Shown: piece after piece, positions 24,900 through 37,048 of the stretch | Layout of the letters: every line of letters begins with the position of its first letter | How positions within the stretch are numbered: the first letter of the stretch is position 1 | NCBI GenBank assembly: GCA_003952965.2 | Contig: CM025851.1 | Location: forward strand, 31,696,119-31,760,118 | DNA: 64,000 nucleotides | DNA from: Morella rubra | Taxonomy: Eukaryota; Streptophyta; Magnoliopsida; Fagales; Myricaceae | Reading direction: 5' to 3' | The notes under the pieces: generated by a model | The model's database searches: none | What the model was told of the DNA's origin: nothing | What the model saw: the letters and a program-made list of their open reading frames with translations, nothing else | Position numbers and translations under genes: made by a program

Positions 24900-25400
24900 C
24901 CCCCTGGTGGAAGGGCACAACCTACTGTGGTTCAATGAAAGTTTTTCGCCCTATTTGATCATACTCTGGCTCCGAATCAAGGACAGGCTATTCGCTCGAG
25001 ATAGACTTCACAGCATGGGATTGGTCCAGGATCCTTGTTGCCCCTCCGCTGCTCAACTACTGAAAGCGTTAATCATTTACTATTTTAGTGCAGTTTCTTG
25101 GGGCGAATTTGGACATTGCTGGGTGGCAAGTGTGACTGCACTTAGATTAAGATAAATTGGAAAGAAACCATATGCTGGGTATCACAGAACTAAAAGAGGA
25201 GATCCCTTCTCTCCCAGGTTAGGCTTATACTCTGCGCTGCCGTATTCTCAATTTGGACAAAAGAAACACTTGAAGAGCAAGGCAAGAAAACCAAAGACCT
25301 TTCAAGAGCAAGACAAGAATACCGATTCATGTTTTCTTTAAGATTGCCTCAAATTCAAGGCAAGAATTGGTGTCGTCAAAGTTGTCAAGCCATACCAGAC
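24900..25400 (+). mobile_element. LINE fragment, reverse-transcriptase zinc-binding (zf-RVT) region
   Basis: The frame at 24907-25155 reads ...LIILWLRIKDRLFARDRLHS followed by MGLVQDPCCPS, which matches the zf-RVT module at the end of plant LINE polymerases (typically LAIKDRLLTRDRL followed by CPLC). Conserved cysteines are partly lost (PCCPS instead of a CxxC pair), and the downstream tail continues in shifted frames to about 25390 with KINWKET and KRNT remains. No other LINE domains are present, so this is a decayed 3' scrap. It lies between the converging PTST2 and RCC1 genes. Confidence 0.7.
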
Positions 25401-25841
25401 CAATTGTATGCTCATCCAGCCATGGCCATTCTCCTAACTGATACTGAGCGATGGGAATGCTTTTGCTGATTGATCCGAGGAGCCTCTGCCGACTGCCCCT
25501 ACCCTGGTATTTTCTTTGTTTGGTGCTTCTGAACTCCGAATCTTGTAAATCATTCTTTTGAGAATGTGCTGACCATTTACTGAGTTTTTTGGGTAACAAG
25601 TCATCTAGATGGCCCTGATTTTACTGAAAGATACTCTTAACACAATCCCACCTTATCCTTTGCCACTTGAGCCGGAGGGTCTCCGTAATGCCGTTAAAAA
25701 CCAAACTGTATTGGCGATCAATGTTTGGGAAGTGTGCCATTCATTTATTCTTTCCTAGTCAAAATATGATAGGAGACTTCAACTAGTAGTTTAGTATCCC
25801 TAAAAGACAGTCAGGTAGCACAAGTAAGCGGAATATCAGGC

Positions 25842-28349
25842 TTAAGGACTGTCACAAGGATACTCTAGGACAAAGGTAAACCCACTACCACAGAAAACCT
25901 TGAATGTTGCAGCTACGTTGGGACTGTCCGTCAGACTCACTACCTGTGGGTTAGTTTGATCACAAGTATTCCCCAAGCCAAGTTGACCATGTTCACCCCA
26001 ACCCCATGTCCTTATCTCTCCTTTCTCTGTAATCACAATTATACAGATATATAACTCAGCAACCACCAGAAGTAAACAGAAATAAAACAATAAAGATTAG
26101 AAGCTTGCCTGTTACCACTGCAGAGTGCTCAGCTCCAGCTGCAATGTGCAGAACTTTTGTCCCATCAAGACCAAGGACTTTCTCTAGAATAGCTTCTCTT
26201 GAATCTGCTGGAGCAAACAAAAATCTAATTACTAATTACATTATTTTGTAATATGTATGAATTGCCAAAACCACATATTTGGATGAATATTAGGCAGTGG
26301 AGACTAAACACTTCAAGTAGTAAAGCCATTGCAGTTTGCTGGCATCGGAACTATCAAGCTGCCGCTTTGTACCCATTAACCAGTTTGTTTATGGGAGCAG
26401 TTACCAGAATGACTGGATGCTCCCGGCTATCAGATGCCTTACCAGGTAATTGCTTTGCTGGTCTTATCTTCTCAAGATCACCAAGGAATCCATGGTGGCT
26501 GCCGCCAAGCATAAAAACTTGCGCACCATCTGTTTAAGATGCCACACACTGCTATTTTAGTGGAGAACAAAGGAAATGAAGATACACACACAGTGTGATG
26601 AAGAGAAAATGTACATACATACCAGTTAATGCTAAAGCATGGTTCCATCCGAGAGCTGCTCTGGTAAACAAGAAGGATGAAGATGAACACTGAGGAAAGT
26701 GAGTATCGGGAGTGCCACCAAACCCGCGTCCCCAAGTGTAAAGATGCCCATCAACTGATGCAACATAGATGATTCCACAACCAAAAAAAAAAATAGAGTA
26801 GAAAAATGCATAACCTGAAAATCGATGCTTGATTAGGTCAAATCAAAACTTTCTAGCAGCTTCACTAGATTCTCCATTGGGTCATATTTCTTTAACACTC
26901 CAATTTAAAGCTATTAGCTGATTCTTTAAGCTTATTTACAAAATATATGTTCTTCCTTATTTGCCATATGAATCAGGAGAAAATATGGAGGACTTACAAG
27001 ATAATGCTGCACTATGATCTCCATTTGCAGCAATGCTAGCGATTTTGACTTCTTCCAATGCCTGAGTTACTTTAGGAACACTAACTGATTTGATTTTGCC
27101 CTCGGAGATACCTAGTTGACCACGCTTGCCAGACCCAAAGGCATAAATGTGACATCCTGAATCGGATTGATATTAGTCATTAAAGCTTGAACTGATTAAG
27201 CTTTCCTGAGCTAGGGACTTCTACTCCAAAAATGTAGCATGTGAGTCACCAGAATATACTTATTTCCTCCCGTTATTCTTTGAAGTTCTTCAGCAAATCC
27301 AATTGCGGTAGAAAAAAAGGCAGAAAATTATATCCTGTTCAAAGCTTTGTCTCTTGAGCATTGCTTTCCTCGTTTTTATGATCAGCAACCAATATTCCGT
27401 TTTCCATACATCTATCATATGCTAGCTCAAGGAAATTATCATAGCACTGAAGAGAATCTTAATGAAAATCTAGCTTTCCTGCTCATCTATATCTGGTTTC
27501 TTTGGGAACTTTATCTTAGAGCAATGAAACGCAATTTACCATGTAATTTACCTTTCAACAATACAAGCGAGTGGCGCATACCACATGCTATCTGTTCAAC
27601 ATGCTCATTAGCAAAGAAGGAGACTCTTACAGGAGAGCAATGTGACTTGTAATCCCCATGCCCAAGCTGACCAAACGAGCCATCTCCACAGGTAAAAAGG
27701 CACCCACTATCTGAAATTGTAAATGAACAACAAACATTAACAGAAAATTCGGTGATTTCTAATTTGAAAAATTGCATCAGAACAAACCTGCAACAAAGCC
27801 AGAGTGGCTCCACCCAGCAGAAACATGGATGATGAAGTCATTTTGCAAGGAAGTCACAGCCTTGGGATATAAGTTATTAACCATTTCTCCATGGCCTAGC
27901 TGACCAGATGCACCTCTTCCCCAAGTCATTACCCTTCCACCTACATAGTGTTTCAAATCGATTACCCAGTTATATTCTAGAACAAGTATAGAAATAGAAC
28001 GCATTCAGAGTTGGAAGAAGACGAACGACTTTTCTTTAGTACAAGAAAAAGGAGAAGAAAAGAAGAGGCTGGCACCGGATGTCAGGGCAATAACGTGAGC
28101 GCCGCCACATGCGAGCAAAAAGATGGGCCCAGCGGAGGCGAGAGAAGGAAAGTGAAGCAGTTGAGGGAGGTGCTCGTCCTCTAGCCTGCCCGTTCCAAGC
28201 TGCCCGTCCGTTCCCGCTCCCCAACTCCATATTTTTTGTACTTCTGGTTGCTCTTCTTCGTCCTCGTGAATTGCTTCTTTTCCTTTTTCATTCTGTTCCG
28301 TCATCACCGCGCTCTCCGACTCTCTTCCGCCGATCCGATTCTCCTCCAC
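25842..28349 (-). CDS. RCC1-repeat (regulator of chromosome condensation) family protein
   Basis: A seven-bladed-propeller type RCC1/UVR8-like protein of about 414 residues. Start is the ATG at 28349 (MEENRIGGRESES...), after which an acidic Glu-rich leader precedes the first blade, IWSWGAGTDGQLGTG. Exons by splice sites: 28349-28076, 27940-27788, 27710-27552, 27156-26998, 26754-26623, 26529-26443, 26204-26109 and 26026-25842. Successive blades carry VMTWGRGASGQLGHG, LFTCGDGSFGQLGHG, IYAFGSGKRGQLG, LYTWGRG and IRTWGWGEHGQLGLG, each followed by an AxGxxHS-like strand. All seven introns are phase 1, and the seventh appears to use a GC donor (ACAG/GCAAGC at 26109). It converges on PTST2. The closest Arabidopsis gene I recall is At1g27060, which also neighbours PTST2. 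Molecular function is not evident; the UVR8 label would be too specific because the UVR8 tryptophan triad was not checked. Confidence 0.9.
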
Positions 28350-30470
28350 CGAACCCGAATCAAGTCGCGGGTTCTGCCGTAAAAGCCTATGTTGATCCAG
28401 TGGGCCGTGTTTTGGGCTTTTCTAACTTGCACACGGACATTGGGGACTCATCTCACTGTATTTCAGTAAAAAGTGAAAAAAGAGAAAAGTAACTGCACTT
28501 GAATTATAAAAAACAGAAGAAAATAAATTACACGTACTCCCCAAATTTAGGTAAAATCTTTGTGTTTTTTGTGTCAGTCGAAATAGAGGATTTGTCAAAT
28601 GTGATCGATCAACACGCCTGTCGTTTACCTTGCAAGCCAGATGTGAAGAATACACCTTACCCTTTAAAGCGAGAAATCTCAAAGATTGCTCTTGATTTAT
28701 GACTCAAGTCGGTCATATTATCACTTTCTTTGTTTGAGCTTTGATTTTCACCCTAAATATAAGTCTTTAATTTTTTTACCCTAAATACAGAAAAAAAGAA
28801 AAGAAAAAGGAAAGCGTTTTCAATTGCAAATATGTAGAGAAAAATTATTGACTTGCACTATTTTTTTTTTGTTATCTTTAAAATATTATGGAACGCGACT
28901 CTTTGGTGAAATTGAAGGCAATGAATATTTTCTTTTAAGTTCCGTAAATCCAATACTTTTGTTCACAGTATAAGTAGATAGAAGTAATTGAAAAAATGAG
29001 GCTAATCATTTTTAGTTGAAAAGAAAATATAAAATTGATCGCTAGCTGCCTAGCCAGGTGGTGTACCCTTTTTCACCTATTTCGCTTGTGTTTTTATGAA
29101 CCTAGGGTCCACTTGATGTTATGTAACGGGGCGTTATACCCTAAACCCTAGGCTAATCCTTATTCGTTTTTTCTGTTTTATAACTAAAAAATTTCTGCTG
29201 CCCATAAAGAGAAAAAGTGCTAGAAAGTAGGGAAAATTAAACTAATAGCCCAGCTATATGCAGATGCACCTGTTGTAGTTATTTAACACACCAACTATGG
29301 CACCATGTCTTGCTTAGGGGAGGAAAAAAAAAAGTGCAAACGTCTTTCCTAGACATAGTACTGTGTTTTTAGCTATACTTCACATCTGTAGGCTAAAATG
29401 TTCAGTTATTGTAAAAGTACATCTTGCTCGGGGGGCCAAAAAAAAACAGTACATCTCCCTTATACCCCTCCGTCCCATCTTTATCTTTACATATAGCTTC
29501 GGATTTATCTTCTGGAAGCAAGGGGTGTTGTAATCTATGCTGAAGGGCATATCTGTAGGCTGTAGCAGTCGCATTAGCGGTAACAATGTATGTAGGGGGT
29601 CCAAGGAAGTACACCACGAAGGATCGGATAAAGGAATAGAAAAGCTAGCATTCCTAATTGAAGCTTCTACCATTATAGGAGGAGGAGGAAGGGAGGGAGG
29701 GGGGAATGAAGCCTCTGCTTGTATACACTATACAGGGTCATTGATATGCATGAAGAAAACATCTATTGGTAAGCAAACTGAAATTGTTGGGTACTTGGGT
29801 TAGCAGGCAAACCTGTGACTGCGGGATGGCAAGCGAGCCTGTAAATACTACAGCATGTGAGTAGGACATACAAACATATGGTCAGCTTCAAAAAGGTGAC
29901 CTTGCAACCAGAGCCACCTTTAGAAAAGGAAACTTCTACTTGTTAAGATACACTGTCAGTATTAGACTACCATGGCAACTCAACTAAAGAAAAAGCTCTT
30001 TGTTATCCTGGCTACACAGTCAAAACCATGTCACTTGAGATAATCCTCAGACAGTCAATATCAATTGCATCATCTGAAAGAAAACTCAAAAGCCTATACA
30101 ATCACTTAACTAGGAAACCTGCCATTCCCAAATTCCCTGAAATCAGGCCTTAATTTAACCTTGTGAAACTCTTTATCAATGCGAGCAACATTTTACATCA
30201 AACAATTACAATACCATCTGAATAAACCAAACATAAGCCAAAAAAAAAAAAAAAGAATTAAACCAAACATAAGGCAGCGAAACTCAACAAGCAACATTAG
30301 AACCTCACAAAACCAGAAGCCACATTCAACAGCTTTGACTAATTTCTTCCAACGAAACCCTTCCTTAAAGCAGCTTCAGGCCCACATACACATAAAATTC
30401 CATCTATAACTTGACCTAAAACCCATTCAATCACTATAAATATAGCCTAAGCCTAGGACTAATTCCATTG
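28350..30470. other. Intergenic, upstream of RCC1 and downstream of the RRM gene
   Basis: AT-rich with A/T homopolymers and a purine-rich stretch (GGAGGA repeats near 29680-29705). Small frames here, for example 29380-29803 on both strands, show no family resemblance. The first few hundred bases should hold the RCC1 promoter. Confidence 0.5.
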
Positions 30471-31584
30471 TTACAGGATATCATCATAACCAATGATTTC
30501 TCTGCCCCTAAAAGGCACTTCTGAAACACTCGAAGAACCATCATTACTACTTCTGGGGTTCACTATGGTAGAAGCAAGTTTATTACCTCTACCGTGTCTA
30601 CTAAGAGGTAACTCAGGTCGCAAAAGCTTGGATGAAGACGACCCACTGTCGTTGTTAGCACCAAGTCCAACTCCATGCCTCCACTGGGCAAGAGGATCAG
30701 TTGCCCACATCACCTCTACCTGCAACACATACGCAGTGATGTAAGTACACAAATGCCAAGCGCAGAAAAGCATCCTCATGTTTGCTTGCCCAAATGCGGA
30801 GTAAAATAACATTGACAGCTGATGTTATTAGACTATTAAGACCCGCATTTTTCATTCCAGCTAGAGTGCATTGGGAAGCTGAACGGAGAATTACTTTTCT
30901 TTCCTCGAGTTCAATACTGGTTCAAATCTTAATGCTGAACGATTCGAAATTCAGCTCTCTCTTCCAATATTATTTGAGGGAGGTTTCTAATATCTAAAGT
31001 AATTCTCAGTTTGGCTACATAGAAAGTTTTACGAAGAAAAATCTCACTTTGATGTGTCGCACTCGATGAAAAGTGAAGAATGAACAAAATTTAGCCCCAA
31101 TCACCGCTCCACTAAGCAATGAAATTAAAGACATAGGGTTCCAATCTAACATTCGTCTGATAATTCCCCTACTTCTTCAGAAACCAAACGCACGAAAGCA
31201 ATAACCGCGGAGAGAAAGGCAGATAGAGAGTACTTTTTTGGAACCAACGGTGATGCCGAAAGAAGGGTCTAGGGCAGCGTCAAAGGCAGCTTGGGCAGAG
31301 TCCTTGGCACGAAACATAACGTAGGCGGACCCGTCGCGGTCGATGCGGATCCGCGAAATGGAGCCGTAGATCTCGAACCGGGACTTGACGTCCAGTACAG
31401 AGCAGTCGGAGGGCAGCCCCGTCACCACAAGAGCCGGCGCCGGGGCAGGCTTTGCAATGGGCTTGTCGACGACCTCGTCGTCCTGACGAGGATGGGGAGG
31501 CATAGGACGACGCCGTTTGGCCAGGGAAGAGGTCGGGAAATGGCGGGAGAGGAACGGCTTGTCCCTTTTGCGGTTGCGGCTCAT
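30471..31584 (-). CDS. Small RRM RNA-binding protein, two exons
   Basis: Exon 1 (31584-31234) starts MSRNRKRDKPFLSRHFP with a basic, proline-rich N-terminus, then one RRM at about residues 52-125. The RNP2-like strand is LVVTGLP and the RNP1-like strand is GSAYVMF. Exon 1 ends GITVGSKK and joins in phase to exon 2 (30719-30471), which opens VEVMWATDPLAQW and completes the last RRM strand. The product is about 199 residues with a low-complexity, Ser/Arg-containing tail ending IIGYDDIL. The donor GTACTC and acceptor TTGCAG are visible. Role in RNA processing is inferred from the single RRM only. It resembles, from memory, Arabidopsis At1g27050, which lies in the same order beside the RCC1 and HD-Zip genes. 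The start codon is the first ATG of the frame and is about 850 bp from the start of the divergent neighbour. Confidence 0.85.
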
Positions 31585-32436
31585 GATTCTGGTGGAGAGG
31601 GCGAACCGGGTCCAAGTGAAGATATATGCAACTCTCTGGTTACGAGTTAAGATTGGGTTTTAAGACTCTTGAGGACGTCGCGGGAATCCAGAAAAAAAAA
31701 TAAAAATAAAAATACAATTCTATCAAATTAGATAGAAATAATTTTTTTAATACAAAATATCCATGACTTTGAAAAATGGGTAAGATTTAAAGTTATAATT
31801 ATCATTTTATTTTAAAAATTATCAATTTAATTAGACAGAAAAAAAATAGAAGAATAATGTAATGTGCTAGATACTCATAATTTGTAGATAGAAAGAATAT
31901 CTAAAATATGTTAGTTTAAGAGGTAAAGTGAAAAAACTTATAATATATTTTTCTTAATTAAAAATCGACCTTGTAGAGAATGCTGGTTTGACCACACGTG
32001 TTGAGGGTAGTTTCCAAGTCCTCGTACCCGTTAGACTAACATAAACTTAGCACAGAACTAAACGAATTTTAAATGAAGTCCTGACTAAAATCACGGCCGG
32101 CCCTGGATTAGTAAGTCCTTAGTAAAACTTTTTTTTGTAGAAATTCATGGACCCAGTTCGGCAATTCCCATTGCTTGCATCTGCAACTACCGGAAGTCGG
32201 AAGACTCGCCATATTTTATCCATTTGGCCAAACTAACTCGTCTCAATCTCAACCAATTACTGGAGCACAAAGGGAGGTTTTCTATTTTTATTTCTTAATC
32301 ATGGCTATCCGTGAGGATAGCAGAAACTGTTGGATTTCTCTTAAGTTCGGATTTCTCTTAAGTTCAGTTGTTTATGAACCTGAATATAAGGCTATGTAGA
32401 TTACAACCACCCCCAGGTCTTAGGCTTCTGTTCTCG
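31585..32436. promoter_or_regulatory. Shared head-to-head intergenic region
   Basis: About 850 bp between the divergent start codons of the RRM gene (minus) and the export-like gene (plus). It is strongly AT-rich in the middle (31690-31970). A bidirectional promoter is possible from the spacing. No single TATA box stands out. Confidence 0.4.
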
Positions 32437-33674
32437 ATGGCTGCCTCTTTATCAGCGTCAGCATCACTAATAACCTCGGCGTCCTCCACCCGAAAGACCC
32501 ACCGGAAATTTTCTCTCAGCCACGGCCATTTATCCATTGCTTCTAGCAGACAACCTCTTTTCAAATCAAATGTACAGTTAACATTTCAAGCTTCCCAACA
32601 TTTTAGCCCTCTTCTTGCAACTACAGCTTCTTCTGATGGGTTTGTTGACACCGCCGAGGAGAATGAGACTGTGCCGTCTTCCTTCGAGGAACCGCCGGTC
32701 AAGTTTATCTTATGGGTCATATTTTGGGCCTCTGTGTCCCTAACTTGGTTTGCGGCTTCTGGTGATGCCAAGGCTGCTAGCGATTCCATTAGAGCCTCGA
32801 GCTTTGGCCTCAAGATTGCGAGCAAGCTTCGGAGTTCGGGCTGGCCTGATGAGGCCGTTGTGTTTACTCTCGCTATGCTTCCTGTGCTTGAGCTTCGTGG
32901 GGCTATTCCTGTTGGATATTGGTTGCAACTCAAGCCTGTTCTCCTGACCGTCCTATCCGTTCTTGGGTCAGTCTTTTACCCTTTTTCTCGAAACCCCCAT
33001 TTCTGAAATTCTATTTGGTTCTTTCAGTCCTTCTGTCCATGTTTGATTGGCTTTTAATTATCTTTGGGACATAAGAGGAATAGGAACTTCACTTTTGACA
33101 CCATTTTTCTTTTCCTCATATGTTTCTTACAACTCTTAAAGCCATTTGAAAGAATATGTGTCGAAACTTGAGGTTCAATTTTTTCGAATATGACATTATA
33201 GTGTCTAAGTTGTGGCTTTATGAGATCTAAATTAGCGAATTTTGGGGCTGTAACTGCAGGAACATTGTTCCTGTGCCCTTCATCGTACTATATCTGAGGA
33301 AATTTGCAAGTTTTGTTGCTGGGAGGAACCGGTTTGCTTCTCAGTTCCTTGACATGGTATTTGAGAGTGCAAAAAAGAAAGCGGGTCCTGTGGAAGAGTT
33401 CCAATGGCTAGGTCTGATGCTGTTTGTAGCTGTGCCTTTCCCTGGAACAGGAGCATGGACTGGAGCCATCATAGCTTCTATTCTTGAGATGCCATTCTGG
33501 TCAGCTGTGTCTGCCAATTTCTGCGGTGTGGTGTTAGCTGGGCTTCTGGTAAATTTGCTGGTAAATCTCGGTCTCATGTATGCCATTGTTACTGGTGTTA
33601 TCCTCTTCTTTATTTCGGCATTCATGTGGACCATACTTCGAAATCTTAGGAAGTCTTCCAGTTCATCAAGGTGA
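32437..33674 (+). CDS. Plastid-targeted small multidrug export-like membrane protein (PF06695 type)
   Basis: Exon 1 (32437-32966) and exon 2 (33260-33674) join in phase to give about 314 residues. The chosen start is MAASLSASASLITSAS, a Ser/Ala-rich transit peptide; an in-frame ATG 23 codons upstream (32368) is less like one. The mature part has a membrane segment FILWVIFWASVSLTWFAA, then the family signature AMLPVLELRGAIPVGYW, then after the intron NIVPVPFIVLYL, VAVPFPGTGAWTGAIIAS and two terminal hydrophobic segments (ANFCGVVLAGLLVNLLVNLG and IVTGVILFFISAFMW). The ELRGAIP and PFPGTGAWTG motifs are typical of the putative small multi-drug export family. Arabidopsis At2g02590 is the relative I recall. 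Transport substrate is unknown. This gene is not part of the At1g270xx block, so it was probably inserted there or lost in Arabidopsis. Confidence 0.85.
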
Positions 33675-34277
33675 TAAATTAAGAAACTTGCACTGTTTTT
33701 CCCTCATGGCTGAGGGTTGACCATATTTGAATTCTCGAGTTGCATAATTAGACGCAACAGATTGGTCTTTTTTCCTTGTGATGCTGTTCAAGTTCTACTC
33801 CTCCTTCAGAGAAACTTTATGTTCAGATTTTTTTAGATGATCAAATATGGGAGTTGTCCTTCCTCGCAAAGAGGATGTTGTGCTTTGAATGTGGCCATGC
33901 ACAATGCCTGAAAATATTTCCTTCTATTGTTGGAACATTATGACAGACTGAACTAACCTTTTACTGCATTCGCATATTGTTGCCTATACATGATCAGAGC
34001 TGACTTAAACAGAAGCTACCAGTGTGCTATTGCAGTAATATGTAAAAAAGCTAGAACTGGCTTCTGCTTTGACGTTTGGGATTGAAAGGATACTTCTATA
34101 TTTGTTTCAGAGATCCTGTTGGACCTTAAGTTTGTTTGGCAGGCCACACTACCTTGATCTGATATTCTGCGATTAGCATGCTCACATACCCATGTCTAAC
34201 CTTGAGGTTCCTCAACTTCCAATCATGAGCAATTAGTTACCTATGCCCAAGCTTAGTTTTTGCTGGATCAACGAAAG
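33675..34277 (+). other. 3' flank of the export-like gene
   Basis: T-rich, stop-filled sequence that is probably 3' UTR at first and then intergenic. No gene, repeat or motif recognised. Confidence 0.5.
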
Positions 34278-34546
34278 GAAATATATTCTGTACTCTCCAA
34301 CTATGGAGTTTTGACACTTTGCACACTCATGTATTATTTTTGTACGTTGCACCTACCAATTATTGATTTTCAGACACTTTGCAACCTTCGTTAAAATTTT
34401 CGATCATTGAGATGGAAAATGATTTGTTGGAAAAGTGTCTGAAATCAATAATTGATAGTTGGTAGATGCTGTGACAAAAATAATAAATGAAGGTACAAAA
34501 TGTCAAGAGTCTATATTTAAAGGGTGAAAAGTGTATTTATCCCTAA
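34278..34546. mobile_element. Foldback MITE-like inverted repeat
   Basis: Two arms of about 80 bp face each other: 34308-34384 and the complement of 34430-34512. Shared stretches include TTATTGATT(T)TCAGACAC, TATTATTTTTGT and the TTTTGACA end. The outer right end reads GTGAAAAGTGTATTTATCCC, similar to a MITE terminus, and the left outer end is more decayed. Possible imperfect flanks are CAACGAAAG on the left and CAACAAGAAAG on the right. No coding capacity. Superfamily not assigned; Mutator-like is one option. Confidence 0.6.
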
Positions 34547-37040
34547 ACAACAAGAAAGAATGGCTGCATATGCCTGCTTTATGAAAAAATTTGATCCTAA
34601 GCTTGATTCCCCACCAAACATCTAGAAAAGCTCCTTTCTACTGTGTTTTCCTCTACTGTCTATTAGGGTCTTCAGGAGTAGAGTGGAATCACAGAGAGTT
34701 GTCTGCCGTCCTCGACTAGCTTGGGGAGCTATATACTGGAAAAAGAAAAGGAATGTCTCTATTACTTGGAGAACGATTCTAATCACCCTGTCTTTTGTAA
34801 CCCTCAGCGTAGATATGGATCTTTGAATTGTTCAGTCTCAGCTACTGGTCAAGGCATCTTCATTCAAAAGGAGAACTGTTTCTTTTCTCATGGAATCAAC
34901 GTCGTGGCCGCACCTTTTAAGAGTGCTGCTCTGCCTCACAAAACTCAAATCTCTATTTGGATTTGCTGATACAGCTAATTCTAAATCCACTTCTTTGAAA
35001 TCCTCTGTTCTACTTCTAGACCATACTTTTAAGTTAATTCTTAGTTACTTATTTAAACATTTCTAATTTTCAAACAAGATCTTCTATGTTCACCATCTTG
35101 GTTGGGAAATCAGACCCAAACTGCTCCTTTCACTAAGGCTTCTGTAGAAAGTTCTTGCAAGGACAACATGTGACGGTATAAATATATCATCTCTTAATCT
35201 CAGAGCAGCTTTATCTCTATGATAAAAAGAATTGAAATATTTTTGATTGAGTTAGTTCAAATCAAAGAAAAGTTTTTTTTTTTTTTTTAGTTTTTACTCA
35301 TTTTTTTATATAACTTAAATAATATAAAATAGACAAAAACATTCTGTTATCAATTTATTAATAACTCAATCAAAATAAATACAAATATTTTCAAGAACAA
35401 AACAATGTTTGTTATGCTTAATATCTTTAATTTCATCTATATCTGGCTTAATTTTACTCTTTCTTCAAATAATTTTTTGTTCGCCAAATTGTCCAAGGCT
35501 TATGCTTTTTTGAATCCCATTATAGGGACCATCTAGAAAGCAGTTTATTTTGAATGTATTCAAATAGAAAAGCTGACACAGATGTTATGGGCTGAATTTT
35601 TTTTTTTTTTTTAGTTTACATTTGATGTTCATGAAATTTATCCATCTTCATAAAAGGAGCTGAATGAAACCAAACGTGAAGAGTAATTGATGGAATTACA
35701 AATGGAGTTGGTATTACACGTTTTTTTTGTAGAAGAGGATATAAAATATATAGGGGGTGGCGAATTTCTTCTTATATCTTATTGTATTTATCTTATGTAT
35801 TAATTTTTATATTAATTTTCATTTTAATTTTTTATTTATAAGTTAAATTATATTATAAATAAGTTTCGTTTACAGTGGAAAAGAATAGTAACAAAAGGTT
35901 TTTCAAATCAGAATATCTCTTTATTTTTTTTATCTTCAAATATTTCTAAGAAATTTTCTTGTTTCCCATATAAGTAAGATGTTTCATAAATGGGTCCGGT
36001 CACGAGTTTACTGATTTGCTGTCACAAGTTTGTCCTACGAAAGGATCAAAGAGAAGCCGCACTTCTTGATAAACTTGTAATAGCTTTTTGTCCTTTTTAA
36101 TGAAATTCTCCACGAAGTTGGTTTACCAAGAAATTTTGATGGGATGTGTACCTAACTTTCTGACAAGTGGGGTTCTAGTCTTGGGTAAGCAACGTGGGGG
36201 GTTTTTTTCTTTGTTTTCTGAGCTTGTGAGAAGGGTAGTAGCTGTTGTGCGACTGAAAATCTGCACTGCAAAGCCTCGTGAGTGGAAGCTTTAGCTGCAG
36301 AGATATCTTCCACGGCCTTGATTCGACTTACAAGCGTCAAGGCAATCTATCTATTTCTTGCCGAACAAAGGAGAAGGTTCTTTACCTCGTTCCTTTGTTT
36401 AAAACTCTCGTGCAAACAGCATTTTCTCGCATGGAAGATGATAACACAATACATGATCTTTCTATGACCTTAAGCTCAAGGCCCAGATTGTCTTGGTAAT
36501 AGGCACTTAAGAGGGGCTGGGTTCTAACAAAGGTTACTCTTTTTTCTTTCTTTTGATTCGGGGAAAATCACGACGACTCAGCTGCAGAAAACGTAGGTAT
36601 GGCCCAGCCCGTTTCTGTTCAAATGCGTTGAGACTTTTGAGTACACTGTCGTCAGTTCAGTTGGACCCGATTTATAACTCCCTGCTGAATACATATTCCT
36701 TAGAGATCTCTTCTCAACCTTTTCAATAAAATCTTTGGATCTGCTAGGAATCGATTGGACTAAAGTTTCACATGGATAAATGTTTTATGTGAAAATGCAT
36801 ATTACATGATCTACAGACATAAAATTTTTTTTTCCTCATGTTGGGGTGGCTTTTAAAATTGTTATTATTTAAAAGTAATATGAAATAATTCAACCAACAG
36901 GATATGTTTTTATGAAAAAAGAATTTGATTTTTTTTTTTTGGGGGGGTTAGTAATATTGCTAAACCATAAACATACAGTCAAACTTTGAAAAAAGATTTT
37001 ACAAAAAAAATAATTAAAAAACAGTAATATTCCTCTCTCC
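34547..37040. other. Intergenic, no defensible gene
   Basis: AT-rich with T homopolymers (35273-35289, 35598-35612, 36926-36940). Short frames at 34721, 36088 and 36278 have no recognised domain and no splice structure. The segment 35700-35960 is extremely A/T-rich. Confidence 0.5.
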
Positions 37041-37048
37041 TCCTCTCG

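Noticed and set aside
28109-28492. Plus-strand gene overlapping RCC1 exon 1
   Set aside because: It is the complement of the RCC1 first exon and leader, and the strong RCC1 blade sequence is on the other strand.
30179-30409. Short open frame of 76 codons
   Set aside because: Asn/Gln/Lys-rich because of an A-rich stretch; no domain and within intergenic DNA.
31291-31650. Plus-strand gene of 119 codons
   Set aside because: It mirrors the RRM exon on the minus strand, where RNP1 and RNP2 motifs are visible.
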